Assembly: GCA_034430835.1 (NCBI GenBank)
Contig: DAOUDX010000053.1
Coordinates: 1 to 5,187, forward strand
DNA: 5,187 bases
Source: JAFGED01 sp034430835
GTDB taxonomy: Bacteria > Chloroflexota > Anaerolineae > B4-G1
Direction: 5' to 3'
Shown: in pieces, positions 1 through 5,094 of the stretch
How the letters are laid out: each line of letters starts with the position of its first letter
How positions within the stretch are numbered: position 1 is the stretch's first letter
Position numbers and translations under genes: made by a program
The notes under the pieces: model-generated
Seen by the model: only the letters and a program-made list of their open reading frames with translations
What the model was told of the DNA's origin: nothing
Database searches by the model: none

Positions 1-474
1 TAGATACGGGTCCTCGCCAAACGTCTCGTCGATCCGGCCCCAGCGCAGATCGCGGGCAGTGTCCAACACGGGGGAAAACGTCCAATGGAGGCCGGTGGCT
101 GTGACCTCCTTCGCCGTGATTCGGCCGACACGCTCGACCAAGTCGGGGTCCCAGGAGCAGGAGAGCCCCAGTGGGGAGGGGAAGACGGTCGACTGATGCC
201 AGAAAGCGTGACCGTGGACGGCATCGATGCCAAAGATCAGTGGGATGCCCAGGCGACTTTCCCCCGTCAGTTTCTGCAGGTCTTGCGCTCTCTGACCTAT
301 CACGTGCAGGAATGAGCCAACGTGTTTTTCGCGTATCCACTTTTCGGCCTCGCCGTAGGCGGGCATTTGCCACATCTGCCCGATCTTCTCTTCCAGCGTC
401 ATGCGGCTCAACAGATCCTCGACACGTTCCTCAACAGGGCGTTGTGGGTCGTTGTATGGAGTCGTTTGCGTCAT
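1..474 (-). CDS. Glycoside hydrolase family 3 beta-glucosidase-like protein, N-terminal part (gene runs off the window)
   Basis: The reading frame starts at ATG 474-472 and stays open for 158 codons to the window edge, so only the amino-terminal part of the protein is present. Residues 18-36 resemble the opening of GH3 enzymes (VEDLLSRMTLEEKIGQM). Further GH3 hallmarks are GIDAVHG at 82-88 with the substrate-site Asp84, FPSPLGLSCSWDPDLV at 98-113, and RWGRIDETFGEDPYL at 144-158. By family knowledge such enzymes hydrolyse terminal beta-glucosidic or xylosidic bonds by a retaining mechanism. The nucleophile Asp lies later, roughly at residue 280, and is outside the window, so activity and specificity cannot be judged. 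There is no signal peptide, which points to a cytoplasmic enzyme acting on imported oligosaccharides. The start is fixed by a strong Shine-Dalgarno site six bases upstream. It lies 22 bp after the universal-stress gene and is probably co-transcribed with it. Confidence 0.9.
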   Translation of the reverse strand, partial: MTQTTPYNDPQRPVEERVEDLLSRMTLEEKIGQMWQMPAYGEAEKWIREKHVGSFLHVIGQRAQDLQKLTGESRLGIPLIFGIDAVHGHAFWHQSTVFPSPLGLSCSWDPDLVERVGRITAKEVTATGLHWTFSPVLDTARDLRWGRIDETFGEDPYL

Positions 475-480
475 CTCGTG

Positions 481-486
481 CCTCCT
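481..486 (-). promoter_or_regulatory. Strong ribosome binding site of the GH3 gene
   Basis: AGGAGG on the minus strand, six bases before ATG 474. It overlaps a TAG (487-485) that is in frame with the upstream stress-protein gene and is probably that gene's ancestral stop, suggesting original stop/Shine-Dalgarno overlap and translational coupling. Confidence 0.8.
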
Positions 487-496
487 ACCGGCAGAT

Positions 497-2218
497 CTAC
501 ACGGAGTACCGTCCGTCCCGGAGCACCTCATCCACGGTGCTTCCAAATACGATCTCTAGCACTGGGTTGGAGTACCCTCCCATCACGATCAATTCGCTGC
601 CGCGTTCCTCGGCGGCTTGGAGGATGGCCTCGCCGACCGGCCCATGTTCTGTAACATACTTAGCTTCTATCTCGTGCTGCTCCAGGTATCTCCGGGCGCG
701 CCTGATCGTCCTCGCTGTCGTCTGTTCACCCATCAGCACGGTCACGACGGTCAAGTCCACGTTCCACCGGCCCGCCAGATACGTGGAGACGAAGAGCGCC
801 TCGTCGGCCTTGGAACTGCCATCGTAGGCCAGGAGCACGCGGTTCACACCGGATGAGGCTTGCGAGACGGCCAGTACCGGTGTGGGACAGTGCTGAACCA
901 GGGTGCGGAATCCCGAGCCCAACCTGGCGATAGGTTGATCGCCAGGAGGATGTGCCACGCTTGCAACGACCAGGTCAAGCCATTGCCCATGCTCGCAAAT
1001 CGTGGTGGCCACTTCGCCTGTTTCAAGTACCCACTGCGCCGGGATGTCCGCTTCTTCGCAACGCCGTTCGAACTCGGCCTGGATAGCCCGGACGGCCTTA
1101 CTCTTCTTCTGAGCTTCTGAGGCCACGACGTGCAAGCCGACCAATCGCCCTCCCTCGCGCCGGGCCACCTCGAGCGCCAGTTCTATGGCCTTCCCCCCAT
1201 CCTCGCCGCTGATAGTCACGAGTGTCCTGGCGAACAGGCGCGTTTCCTGCGCGTTTCCTGCGCGCTCTCGCCGCCACTCCCCGGTTCGCGGCCCCGAGGC
1301 GATCCGCTTGGGCAGAACAATATCTCGAACTTTCGCCGCCACGCGGGCAAGGATGTGCTTGAGGCGAGGGCTGAACCTGCCAACCAGGTCGTTGGCAGCC
1401 ACATCAGGCCTGATCTCCCACGCCAGCTCCTGGCCAAGCTCGTCGCGGTGCCGCAGGATCCACAGGTAGAGGTCGGTTTCGGTTCGGCCGGGAAAATCCC
1501 GCAGGATGCCATTCTGTCGGATGATCTCGACGACGGGGAGATAGACGTGGTCGTACCAGTGAGCGACGGCTTCCTCATGAGGGATTTCTCTCTCCTGCTC
1601 GATGCCCATAAAGTATCGGTGGACCGAGATGTGCTCCTCCAATTCTCGGTACCGACCCGGAATGCTCGTGCTCAGATCGGCGTCCGGGCGAAGCCTGTCC
1701 AGAGAGGTACGTTCGAGGAATTCGGCGTACTCGGCCTTCACGATCAGGTCCTCTGGCTGGTCGTTGGACGCAAGCGGTACTCTCGTGTAAAGCTGAGTCA
1801 CGTGTGCCTCGATGTGAGTGGCGCCAAGCTGCTTGGCAACCGATACGCGGTGGTTGCCGTCCAGCACAAAGTAGGCCTCGCCGATCTGGTAAACCTCAAC
1901 GGCCGACAGGCCCTCCATATCCGTCATAGCCGTCTCCACCCCGGCCCACCGCCTTTCGTCCTCATCCTGTCGCGGCAGAAAGCTGCGGGTAAAGTCGGCG
2001 TAACGCCCAACGCTGCCGATGATGGCGTCGATGGGAATGTCCTGCAGCCCGAGGGACGTGGTGTGTGTCCCCTTCAGCTTCTGACGCACCTCCTCGTAGT
2101 TGAGGAGCTCGGTGGAGGCGCCTGTCAGGCGGGCCATGATCTGCTCGATCTTGGCCCGCGCTCGCGCGCGGCGAAAGTCCTGTATAGCCGATATGAGTTG
2201 TGGGCTGGTCCTATCCAT
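497..2218 (-). CDS. ParB-like / DUF4032-like / tandem universal stress protein fusion
   Basis: 573 residues in three blocks. Residues 10-33 form a basic helix (DFRRARARAKIEQIMARLTG), then a ParB/sulfiredoxin-like fold at about 55-145 with the signature VLDGNHRVSVAKQLGA (118-133). Residues 185-300 resemble DUF4032 (HRYFMG at 200-205, FPGRTETDLYLWI at 242-254). Residues 329-452 and 458-573 are two universal stress (UspA) domains. The first has a GSGFRTLV phosphate-loop-like segment and the terminal strand TPVLAV. The second has LLAYDGSS, IVMGGYS and FGST (558-561), matching the usual G-x2-G-x9-G-S/T type ATP site only loosely. Such fusions are seen in Chloroflexota and Actinobacteria. A cytoplasmic nucleotide-sensing stress role is inferred; no enzymatic activity is claimed. 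The second Usp domain stops at GRYSV, just short of the expected last strand: an amber codon precedes Ile-Cys-Arg-stop. The chosen ATG is weakly preceded by AGAAG but fits the family start and sits about 20 bases after the predicted transcription start. Confidence 0.85.
   Translation of the reverse strand: MDRTSPQLISAIQDFRRARARAKIEQIMARLTGASTELLNYEEVRQKLKGTHTTSLGLQDIPIDAIIGSVGRYADFTRSFLPRQDEDERRWAGVETAMTDMEGLSAVEVYQIGEAYFVLDGNHRVSVAKQLGATHIEAHVTQLYTRVPLASNDQPEDLIVKAEYAEFLERTSLDRLRPDADLSTSIPGRYRELEEHISVHRYFMGIEQEREIPHEEAVAHWYDHVYLPVVEIIRQNGILRDFPGRTETDLYLWILRHRDELGQELAWEIRPDVAANDLVGRFSPRLKHILARVAAKVRDIVLPKRIASGPRTGEWRRERAGNAQETRLFARTLVTISGEDGGKAIELALEVARREGGRLVGLHVVASEAQKKSKAVRAIQAEFERRCEEADIPAQWVLETGEVATTICEHGQWLDLVVASVAHPPGDQPIARLGSGFRTLVQHCPTPVLAVSQASSGVNRVLLAYDGSSKADEALFVSTYLAGRWNVDLTVVTVLMGEQTTARTIRRARRYLEQHEIEAKYVTEHGPVGEAILQAAEERGSELIVMGGYSNPVLEIVFGSTVDEVLRDGRYSV
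1238..1264. repeat. 11-bp tandem repeat, about 2.5 copies, in the interdomain linker
   Basis: The unit GCGTTTCCTGC occurs twice head to tail (1240-1250, 1251-1261), and matching period-11 bases extend the run to 1238-1264. It encodes residues 319-327 of the stress fusion protein, the linker between the DUF4032-like part and the first Usp domain. Eleven is not a multiple of three, so the copies are read in different frames. Confidence 0.85.
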
Positions 2219-2228
2219 AGCACTTCTG

Positions 2229-2246
2229 ATGACTACAGGGAGTCAT
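2229..2246. promoter_or_regulatory. Candidate operator: perfect 6-6-6 inverted repeat over the transcription start
   Basis: ATGACT-N6-AGTCAT is an exact inverted repeat. It covers the predicted transcription start of the stress-protein gene and touches the last bases of its -10 box, a usual location for a repressor site. No regulator is identified. It could also form a small hairpin at the 5' end of the transcript. Confidence 0.4.
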
Positions 2247-2272
2247 TATAATCGAGGTGTGTCGCGTGTCAA
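2245..2272 (-). promoter_or_regulatory. Consensus sigma70-type promoter for the stress-protein/GH3 operon
   Basis: On the minus strand, TTGACA (2272-2267) and TATAAT (2250-2245) are separated by 16 bases, and both boxes match the consensus at six of six positions. Transcription would start near 2238, leaving a leader of about 20 bases before ATG 2218. Confidence 0.8.
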
Positions 2273-2317
2273 TGCGATCCGGCGTGAGAAGCGCGACCCG
2301 CAGGTCAATGGGGCAGG

Positions 2318-2334
2318 TGACCGAACACCGGTCA
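2318..2334. repeat. Short inverted repeat in the gap downstream of the HEAT gene
   Basis: TGACCG-AACAC-CGGTCA is a perfect 6-bp stem with a 5-base loop, 35 bases beyond the HEAT gene stop. No T-run follows on either strand, so it is not a canonical intrinsic terminator. It could be a weak terminator, an RNA-end stabiliser or a protein site. The rest of the 2219-2368 gap holds only the promoter elements of the next gene. Confidence 0.35.
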
Positions 2335-2368
2335 GACGAGGCAAGCCCCCTCCTTTGCCCGGCGCGCT

Positions 2369-3523
2369 CTACTGCTTTTCCTCCCACCACGCCCGCCAGG
2401 CAGCGGCGTCGTAGCCCAGGTCCTCGTCCGTAATCGCCGTTAGGGCCATGGCGGTCGCGCGACGCACCTCCGCGCGCTCGTCTTCGAGAGTCTGAATGAG
2501 GGCAGGGACAGCATCACTCGCCCTTCTACCGATCCACCCCAGCGCCTGGGCAGTTCCCTCGCGCACACGCCAGTCTTTGTCCCTCAGGGCTTTGACCAGG
2601 TATGGAACCGCGTCCGGCCCGATCTCACTCAGCCCCAGGGCGGCAGCCTCGCGTACCTCTGGCTCGTCGTCTCTCAGGCTCCGAACGAGGGCAGGGACAA
2701 CGCGCGCCGGTTCCTGCCCGATCAAGCCCAACGAAAGGGCGGCGGCCTGGCGCACGAACTTGTAATCATCCCCCAAGACGTGGATCAGGGCGGGGATGGC
2801 CTCTTTGGCCGCCGGCCCGATTTCCCCCAGTGCTGCTGCGGCGGCACTACGTACCGATGCGCTCTCATCCTCCAGTGCCTCGATGAGAGCGGGAACGGCT
2901 TCCGTTGCCTGCGGTCCCACGTTCCCCAATGCCATGGCGGAGAACAGGCGCACCTCTTCGCTTTCGTCCTCCAAGGTCTCGATCAGGGCAGGGACCGCAT
3001 CCTTGGCTCCCGGCCCAACGCTCCCGAGCGCCAGTGCGGCGTACGCACGCACCTCTTTGCTCTCGTCCCCCAGGGCCTGGATGAGGGCCGGAACGGCCTC
3101 CACCGCATCCGGTCCAATGGCTCCCAGCGCTTCGGCGGCGGCCAGGCGCACCCATTGCTCCTCATCACCCAGAGCTCGGATCAGGGCAGGAACGGCTTCT
3201 CTGGCCTCTGGCCCGATCTTCCCCAGCGCGGTGGCTGCGCCCAGGCGCACGTCGGCGCTCTCGTCGCCCAGCGCCTGGATAAGATCGGGGACGACCCTCG
3301 CGCCGGTCGCTGCCAGGCCTTGGATGGCATCCCGACGCACTTCCTCGTCCTCGCTCGCCAGCTCCTGGATGGCTTCCTGTATCTCCGCGTCTGTGTTTAG
3401 GATTGGATCCGCCTTGGACGCACGGCAGGAGGTGATGACCGTTGACAGGATCGAGAGTGCGACGATTGAAAGAATCGAGAGTATGAGGATTGATGTGGTG
3501 AGTCTTTTTGTTGCGGGGTCCAT
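2369..3523 (-). CDS. HEAT-repeat protein with lipoprotein-type signal sequence
   Basis: 384 residues. Residues 1-33 look like a lipoprotein signal: short basic segment (K6, R7), a hydrophobic stretch at about 11-30, then the lipobox-like VITSC with Cys33, so the mature protein is probably tethered to the outer face of the membrane. From residue 61 to 351 there are nine HEAT/PBS-lyase-type repeats, seven of 33 residues and two of 30, with the consensus VR-AA-ALG-IGP-A--AVPALI-AL-DE. A terminal half repeat follows, ending in AAWRAWWEEKQ, an ending I recall from other bacterial HEAT-repeat proteins. HEAT solenoids are binding scaffolds; the partner is unknown and no catalytic motif is seen. ATG 3523 is the first start after an in-frame TAG at 3547-3545, yet it lacks a nearby Shine-Dalgarno; the only strong one (AGGAGG, 3561-3556) lies 32 bases away. 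It may be transcribed from a promoter overlapping that of the divergent antitoxin gene. Confidence 0.85.
   Translation of the reverse strand: MDPATKRLTTSILILSILSIVALSILSTVITSCRASKADPILNTDAEIQEAIQELASEDEEVRRDAIQGLAATGARVVPDLIQALGDESADVRLGAATALGKIGPEAREAVPALIRALGDEEQWVRLAAAEALGAIGPDAVEAVPALIQALGDESKEVRAYAALALGSVGPGAKDAVPALIETLEDESEEVRLFSAMALGNVGPQATEAVPALIEALEDESASVRSAAAAALGEIGPAAKEAIPALIHVLGDDYKFVRQAAALSLGLIGQEPARVVPALVRSLRDDEPEVREAAALGLSEIGPDAVPYLVKALRDKDWRVREGTAQALGWIGRRASDAVPALIQTLEDERAEVRRATAMALTAITDEDLGYDAAAWRAWWEEKQ
2471..3343 (-). repeat. Nine tandem HEAT-repeat coding units (90-99 bp)
   Basis: Protein-level repeats at residues 61-351 of the HEAT protein correspond to a 99-bp period at DNA level, with two 90-bp units. 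The codons have diverged enough that the copies are not near-identical, so the array appears old and not recently expanded. It also explains the long repetitive shadow frames on the plus strand. Confidence 0.85.
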
Positions 3524-3578
3524 GGCTGTGATGATTAGATTGTGCTACTGCTGCGCCTCCTACCGCGCTTGCCAGAGG

Positions 3579-3594
3579 GCGGTGTCTTCACCGC
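3579..3594. repeat. Perfect 6-bp hairpin in the divergent intergenic region
   Basis: GCGGTG-TCTT-CACCGC forms a G+C-rich 6-bp stem with a 4-base loop (AAGA on the minus strand). It lies in the probable leader of the HEAT gene, upstream of the distant AGGAGG. There is no T-run, so a terminator role is unlikely; an RNA-stability or translation-control element is possible. Apart from this and the promoters, nothing else is recognised in 3524-3701. Confidence 0.4.
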
Positions 3595-3632
3595 AGTCCT
3601 ATCCGGTCGGGTTCTCGGTGCCTTGAACCTGC

Positions 3633-3661
3633 TTGACAGTTCAATCGTTCCACTGTATAAT
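3633..3661 (+). promoter_or_regulatory. Consensus sigma70-type promoter for the phd-methyltransferase unit
   Basis: TTGACA (3633-3638) and TATAAT (3656-3661) with the ideal 17-base spacer, both six of six. Transcription would start near 3668, about 34 bases before the antitoxin ATG. Downstream, TCGTCCA (3671-3677) and AATATAG (3677-3683) echo TCGTTCCA (3645-3652) and AATATAG (3659-3665) within the promoter, so these imperfect direct repeats could be antitoxin binding sites for autoregulation. Confidence 0.8.
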
Positions 3662-3687
3662 ATAGCTAGATCGTCCAATATAGACAA
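3659..3687 (-). promoter_or_regulatory. Possible minus-strand promoter of the HEAT gene overlapping the divergent promoter
   Basis: On the minus strand TTGTCT (3687-3682, four of six) and TATATT (3664-3659, five of six) are 17 bases apart. The -10 box overlaps that of the plus-strand promoter. It would give the HEAT gene a leader of roughly 130 bases. It is the best candidate seen on that strand, but A+T-rich sequence yields such matches by chance. Confidence 0.35.
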
Positions 3688-3701
3688 TTTGGCAATCTGA
3701 G

Positions 3702-3944
3702 ATGACAACAAGAACGATCCCGTCAACGACGGCTCAAAACCATTTTGGACAAATCCTTGACGATGTGATCCAGAATCATACGCGTTATATCATCAAACGT
3801 CGAGGGGTGCCCCAGGCGATTATGTTGAATCTCTCCGATTTTGAACAGCTCTTGACCGACGAGCGTGAACGCGCCAGGGTCGAAACGATGGTTCGTGAAC
3901 TACAGCCTGTCTACGACTTGGGCGAAACAGTCGTGCAAGAATAA
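3702..3944 (+). CDS. Phd/YefM-family type II antitoxin, apparently without a partner toxin
   Basis: 80 residues, the normal full length for this family. The amino-terminal half matches the Phd/YefM DNA-binding fold: STTAQNHFGQILDDVIQNH (8-26), then RYIIKRRGVPQAIMLNLSDFEQLL (28-51) carrying the beta hairpin and the last helix of the dimer core. Residues 52-80 form the acidic, helical tail that in the family wraps and neutralises a toxin. Such proteins also repress their own operon as dimers or as toxin complexes. The usual neighbour, a RelE/YoeB-, Doc- or PIN-type toxin, is absent: the next gene begins 7 bases later and is a DNA methyltransferase. Either the toxin was lost or the protein acts as a regulator of the methyltransferase gene. 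The Shine-Dalgarno is weak; the start is supported by family length and the promoter 40 bases upstream. Confidence 0.88.
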   Translation: MTTRTIPSTTAQNHFGQILDDVIQNHTRYIIKRRGVPQAIMLNLSDFEQLLTDERERARVETMVRELQPVYDLGETVVQE

Positions 3945-3946
3945 GG
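3943..3946 (+). promoter_or_regulatory. Ribosome binding site of the methyltransferase gene
   Basis: AAGG overlaps the antitoxin stop codon (TAA 3942-3944) and sits five bases before ATG 3952. This supports 3952 as the start over the further upstream in-frame ATG at 3865, which lies inside the antitoxin gene, and suggests translational coupling. Confidence 0.6.
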
Positions 3947-3951
3947 CTACT

Positions 3952-4725
3952 ATGAAGGCAATCGAACATGATTTCCCCATCGAACCCCTGAGCCAACTGG
4001 CCGAGTTGGAAAGTTGGCGCAAGGAGGTTAATCGTCCAATCTACTATGTCCACAAATGGTGGGCGCGGCGGCTGGGTTCAGTATTTCGTGCCATTCTCCT
4101 GGGTACGTTGCTCGACGAAACCGACAGCATCTGGGAACAGTTCTACGCGGCTCACTCTTTCGATGATTGCATCGTTCTCGACCCATTTATGGGCAGCGGC
4201 GTCACGCTGGGCGAGGCGCTTAAACTGGGTTGCCGGGTAATCGGTGCTGACATCAACCCGGTAGCCTATTATATGGTGTGTTCGTCACTCCAAAGGCCCA
4301 ACGTGGAGGCCCTCAAGCGTGCCTTTCGACGACTGGACTCAGAAGCTGCTCCGAAAATTCGACACTATTACCGTTCTACCTGGCCCGAAACGGGCGCACA
4401 AGCCGACGTATTGTATGCGTTTTGGGTCAAAATCATATGCTGCCCTGATTGCGGGGCCTCGACATGCCTTTTTCCGAACTGGATCTTCGCTGCCAATGCC
4501 TATCCCCAACGCAAGCCCCAGGCCCATGCGCTTTGTCCAGTTTGCGGTTGTCTTCACACAATTCATTATAGGGCCACAGTGGCCACTTGTCCTGCGTGCT
4601 GTCATCGGTATGACCCGCAGGTTGGTCCGGCGCGACGCACAACTTTCGTGTGCGGGACCTGTGGCCGTGAACATCCGATTGCCGAAACCTATCGCCTGAC
4701 GGATGCTCCACCCGATCATCAATAG
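3952..4725 (+). pseudogene. DUF1156-like adenine-type DNA methyltransferase with zinc ribbons, 5' part of a disrupted gene
   Basis: 257 residues before a stop contributed by an inserted element; intact relatives are several times longer. The amino terminus has the family segment YYVHKWWARRLGSVFRAIL (31-49). Residues 77-83, DPFMGSG, are the S-adenosylmethionine-binding motif I, and GADINP (98-103) supplies the next acidic residue (Asp100). Residues 164-237 carry four CxxC knuckles (164/167, 195/198, 213/216, 234/237), enough for two zinc ribbons. The catalytic DPPY-type motif comes later in the family and is not in the window, so this fragment cannot be an active enzyme. By family knowledge it would modify adenine in DNA, typically within restriction or phage-defence loci. 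It is coupled to the antitoxin gene (7-base gap). The frame resumes after the insertion (4834 onward). DUF1156 assignment is by remembered motifs; methyltransferase identity is firm. Confidence 0.8.
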
Positions 4726-4831
4726 ACTTGTGGCGCAATAGGCGTTCCCCGCCATATGTGGCGGTTGGACAGCACAATTTGTGCCCTTTGACCGCCATAT
4801 GTAGTCAATTCTGCTATTACACCACAAGTCT
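4724..4831. mobile_element. 108-bp MITE-like foldback element inserted in the methyltransferase gene
   Basis: The ends are inverted repeats starting AGACTTGTGG (4724-4733) and ending CCACAAGTCT (4822-4831); the match continues inward to 18 bp with two mismatches. An AAT triplet flanks each side (4721-4723, 4832-4834), consistent with a 3-bp target duplication. The interior is largely self-complementary: a hairpin CCGCCA-TATG-TGGCGG (4749-4764), an exact palindrome GCACAATTTGTGC centred at 4778, which is the midpoint of the element, and a second copy of CCGCCATATGT at 4792. There is no coding capacity, so it would need a transposase in trans. A 3-bp ANT-type duplication fits the ISL2 group of the IS5 family by general knowledge; this family link is a guess. 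It introduces the TAG at 4723-4725 that ends the upstream fragment. Confidence 0.8.
4749..4802. repeat. Duplicated CCGCCATATGT motif inside the MITE
   Basis: The 11-mer CCGCCATATGT is present at 4749-4759 and 4792-4802 in direct orientation, 43 bp apart, flanking the central palindrome. The left copy is part of a perfect hairpin; the right copy pairs less well. The arrangement could be subterminal protein-binding sites or a remnant of the parent insertion sequence. Confidence 0.6.
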
Positions 4832-4833
4832 AA

Positions 4834-5094
4834 TTATACGCTCTTATGCTGTTGTTGCCAGATGGCCGTAAAGTGTACAAACAGCCTGACTGGGCTGATT
4901 TAGCCTTGTACGATCAAGCCGCCGCCGCTTGGGAGCGAGCGCAGTCCCAGGGCGCGTTCTATCCTCACCAGGAGATCCCCTCGGGAATCAACACCGATCA
5001 GGCGCGCAGTTACAATTATCGTTACTGGCATCAGATGTTCAATCCGAGACAACTACTCAGCCTTTCCACCCTATTATTGAACTTCGTAAAATAA
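4834..5094 (+). pseudogene. DUF1156-like DNA methyltransferase, middle part downstream of the MITE
   Basis: This is the same reading frame as the 5' part (both in frame 1) and continues the family pattern directly: LYALMLLLPDGRKVYK, then DLALYDQAAAAWERA, then IPSGINTDQARSYNYRYW and HQMFNPRQLLSLSTLL, the last being a well-kept block of these methyltransferases. An ATG at 4846 would give an 82-residue protein, but no good ribosome site precedes it, and the conserved LYAL just before it belongs to the same protein. Joining CAA (4720-4722) to TTA TAC reads PPDHQLYAL without a stop. The frame ends at TAA 5092-5094 just after LSTLLLNFVK, well short of the catalytic domain. I interpret it as part of one decayed gene and not an independent small protein. 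Confidence 0.75.

Noticed and set aside
497..499. Stop-codon reassignment (TAG read as an amino acid)
   Set aside because: The HEAT gene ends naturally at TAG (2371-2369) at the expected family terminus, so a single point mutation is simpler.
171..827. Plus-strand open frame of 218 codons across the GH3/stress gene junction
   Set aside because: It is antisense to two convincing genes and has no domain-like content.
1130..2251. Long plus-strand open frame of 373 codons opposite the stress-protein gene
   Set aside because: It is antisense to a gene with clear ParB-like and Usp motifs; its translation shows no recognisable family and is a typical G+C-rich shadow.
2318..2334. Intrinsic terminator after the HEAT gene
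   Set aside because: The stem is only 6 bp and no T-run follows on either strand.
2796..3626. Plus-strand open frame of 276 codons with repetitive sequence
   Set aside because: The repetition is the antisense image of the HEAT repeats, and no start context or domain supports it.
3945..4053. Toxin gene partnering the Phd antitoxin
   Set aside because: Only 7 bases separate phd from the methyltransferase, and the minus-strand open frame there (4053-3820) overlaps both genes and resembles no toxin.
4723..4832. TA target duplication (IS630/Tc1-like) for the MITE
   Set aside because: TA also flanks the element, but removing the insert on that basis leaves an in-frame TAA in the methyltransferase, whereas the AAT choice restores the frame.
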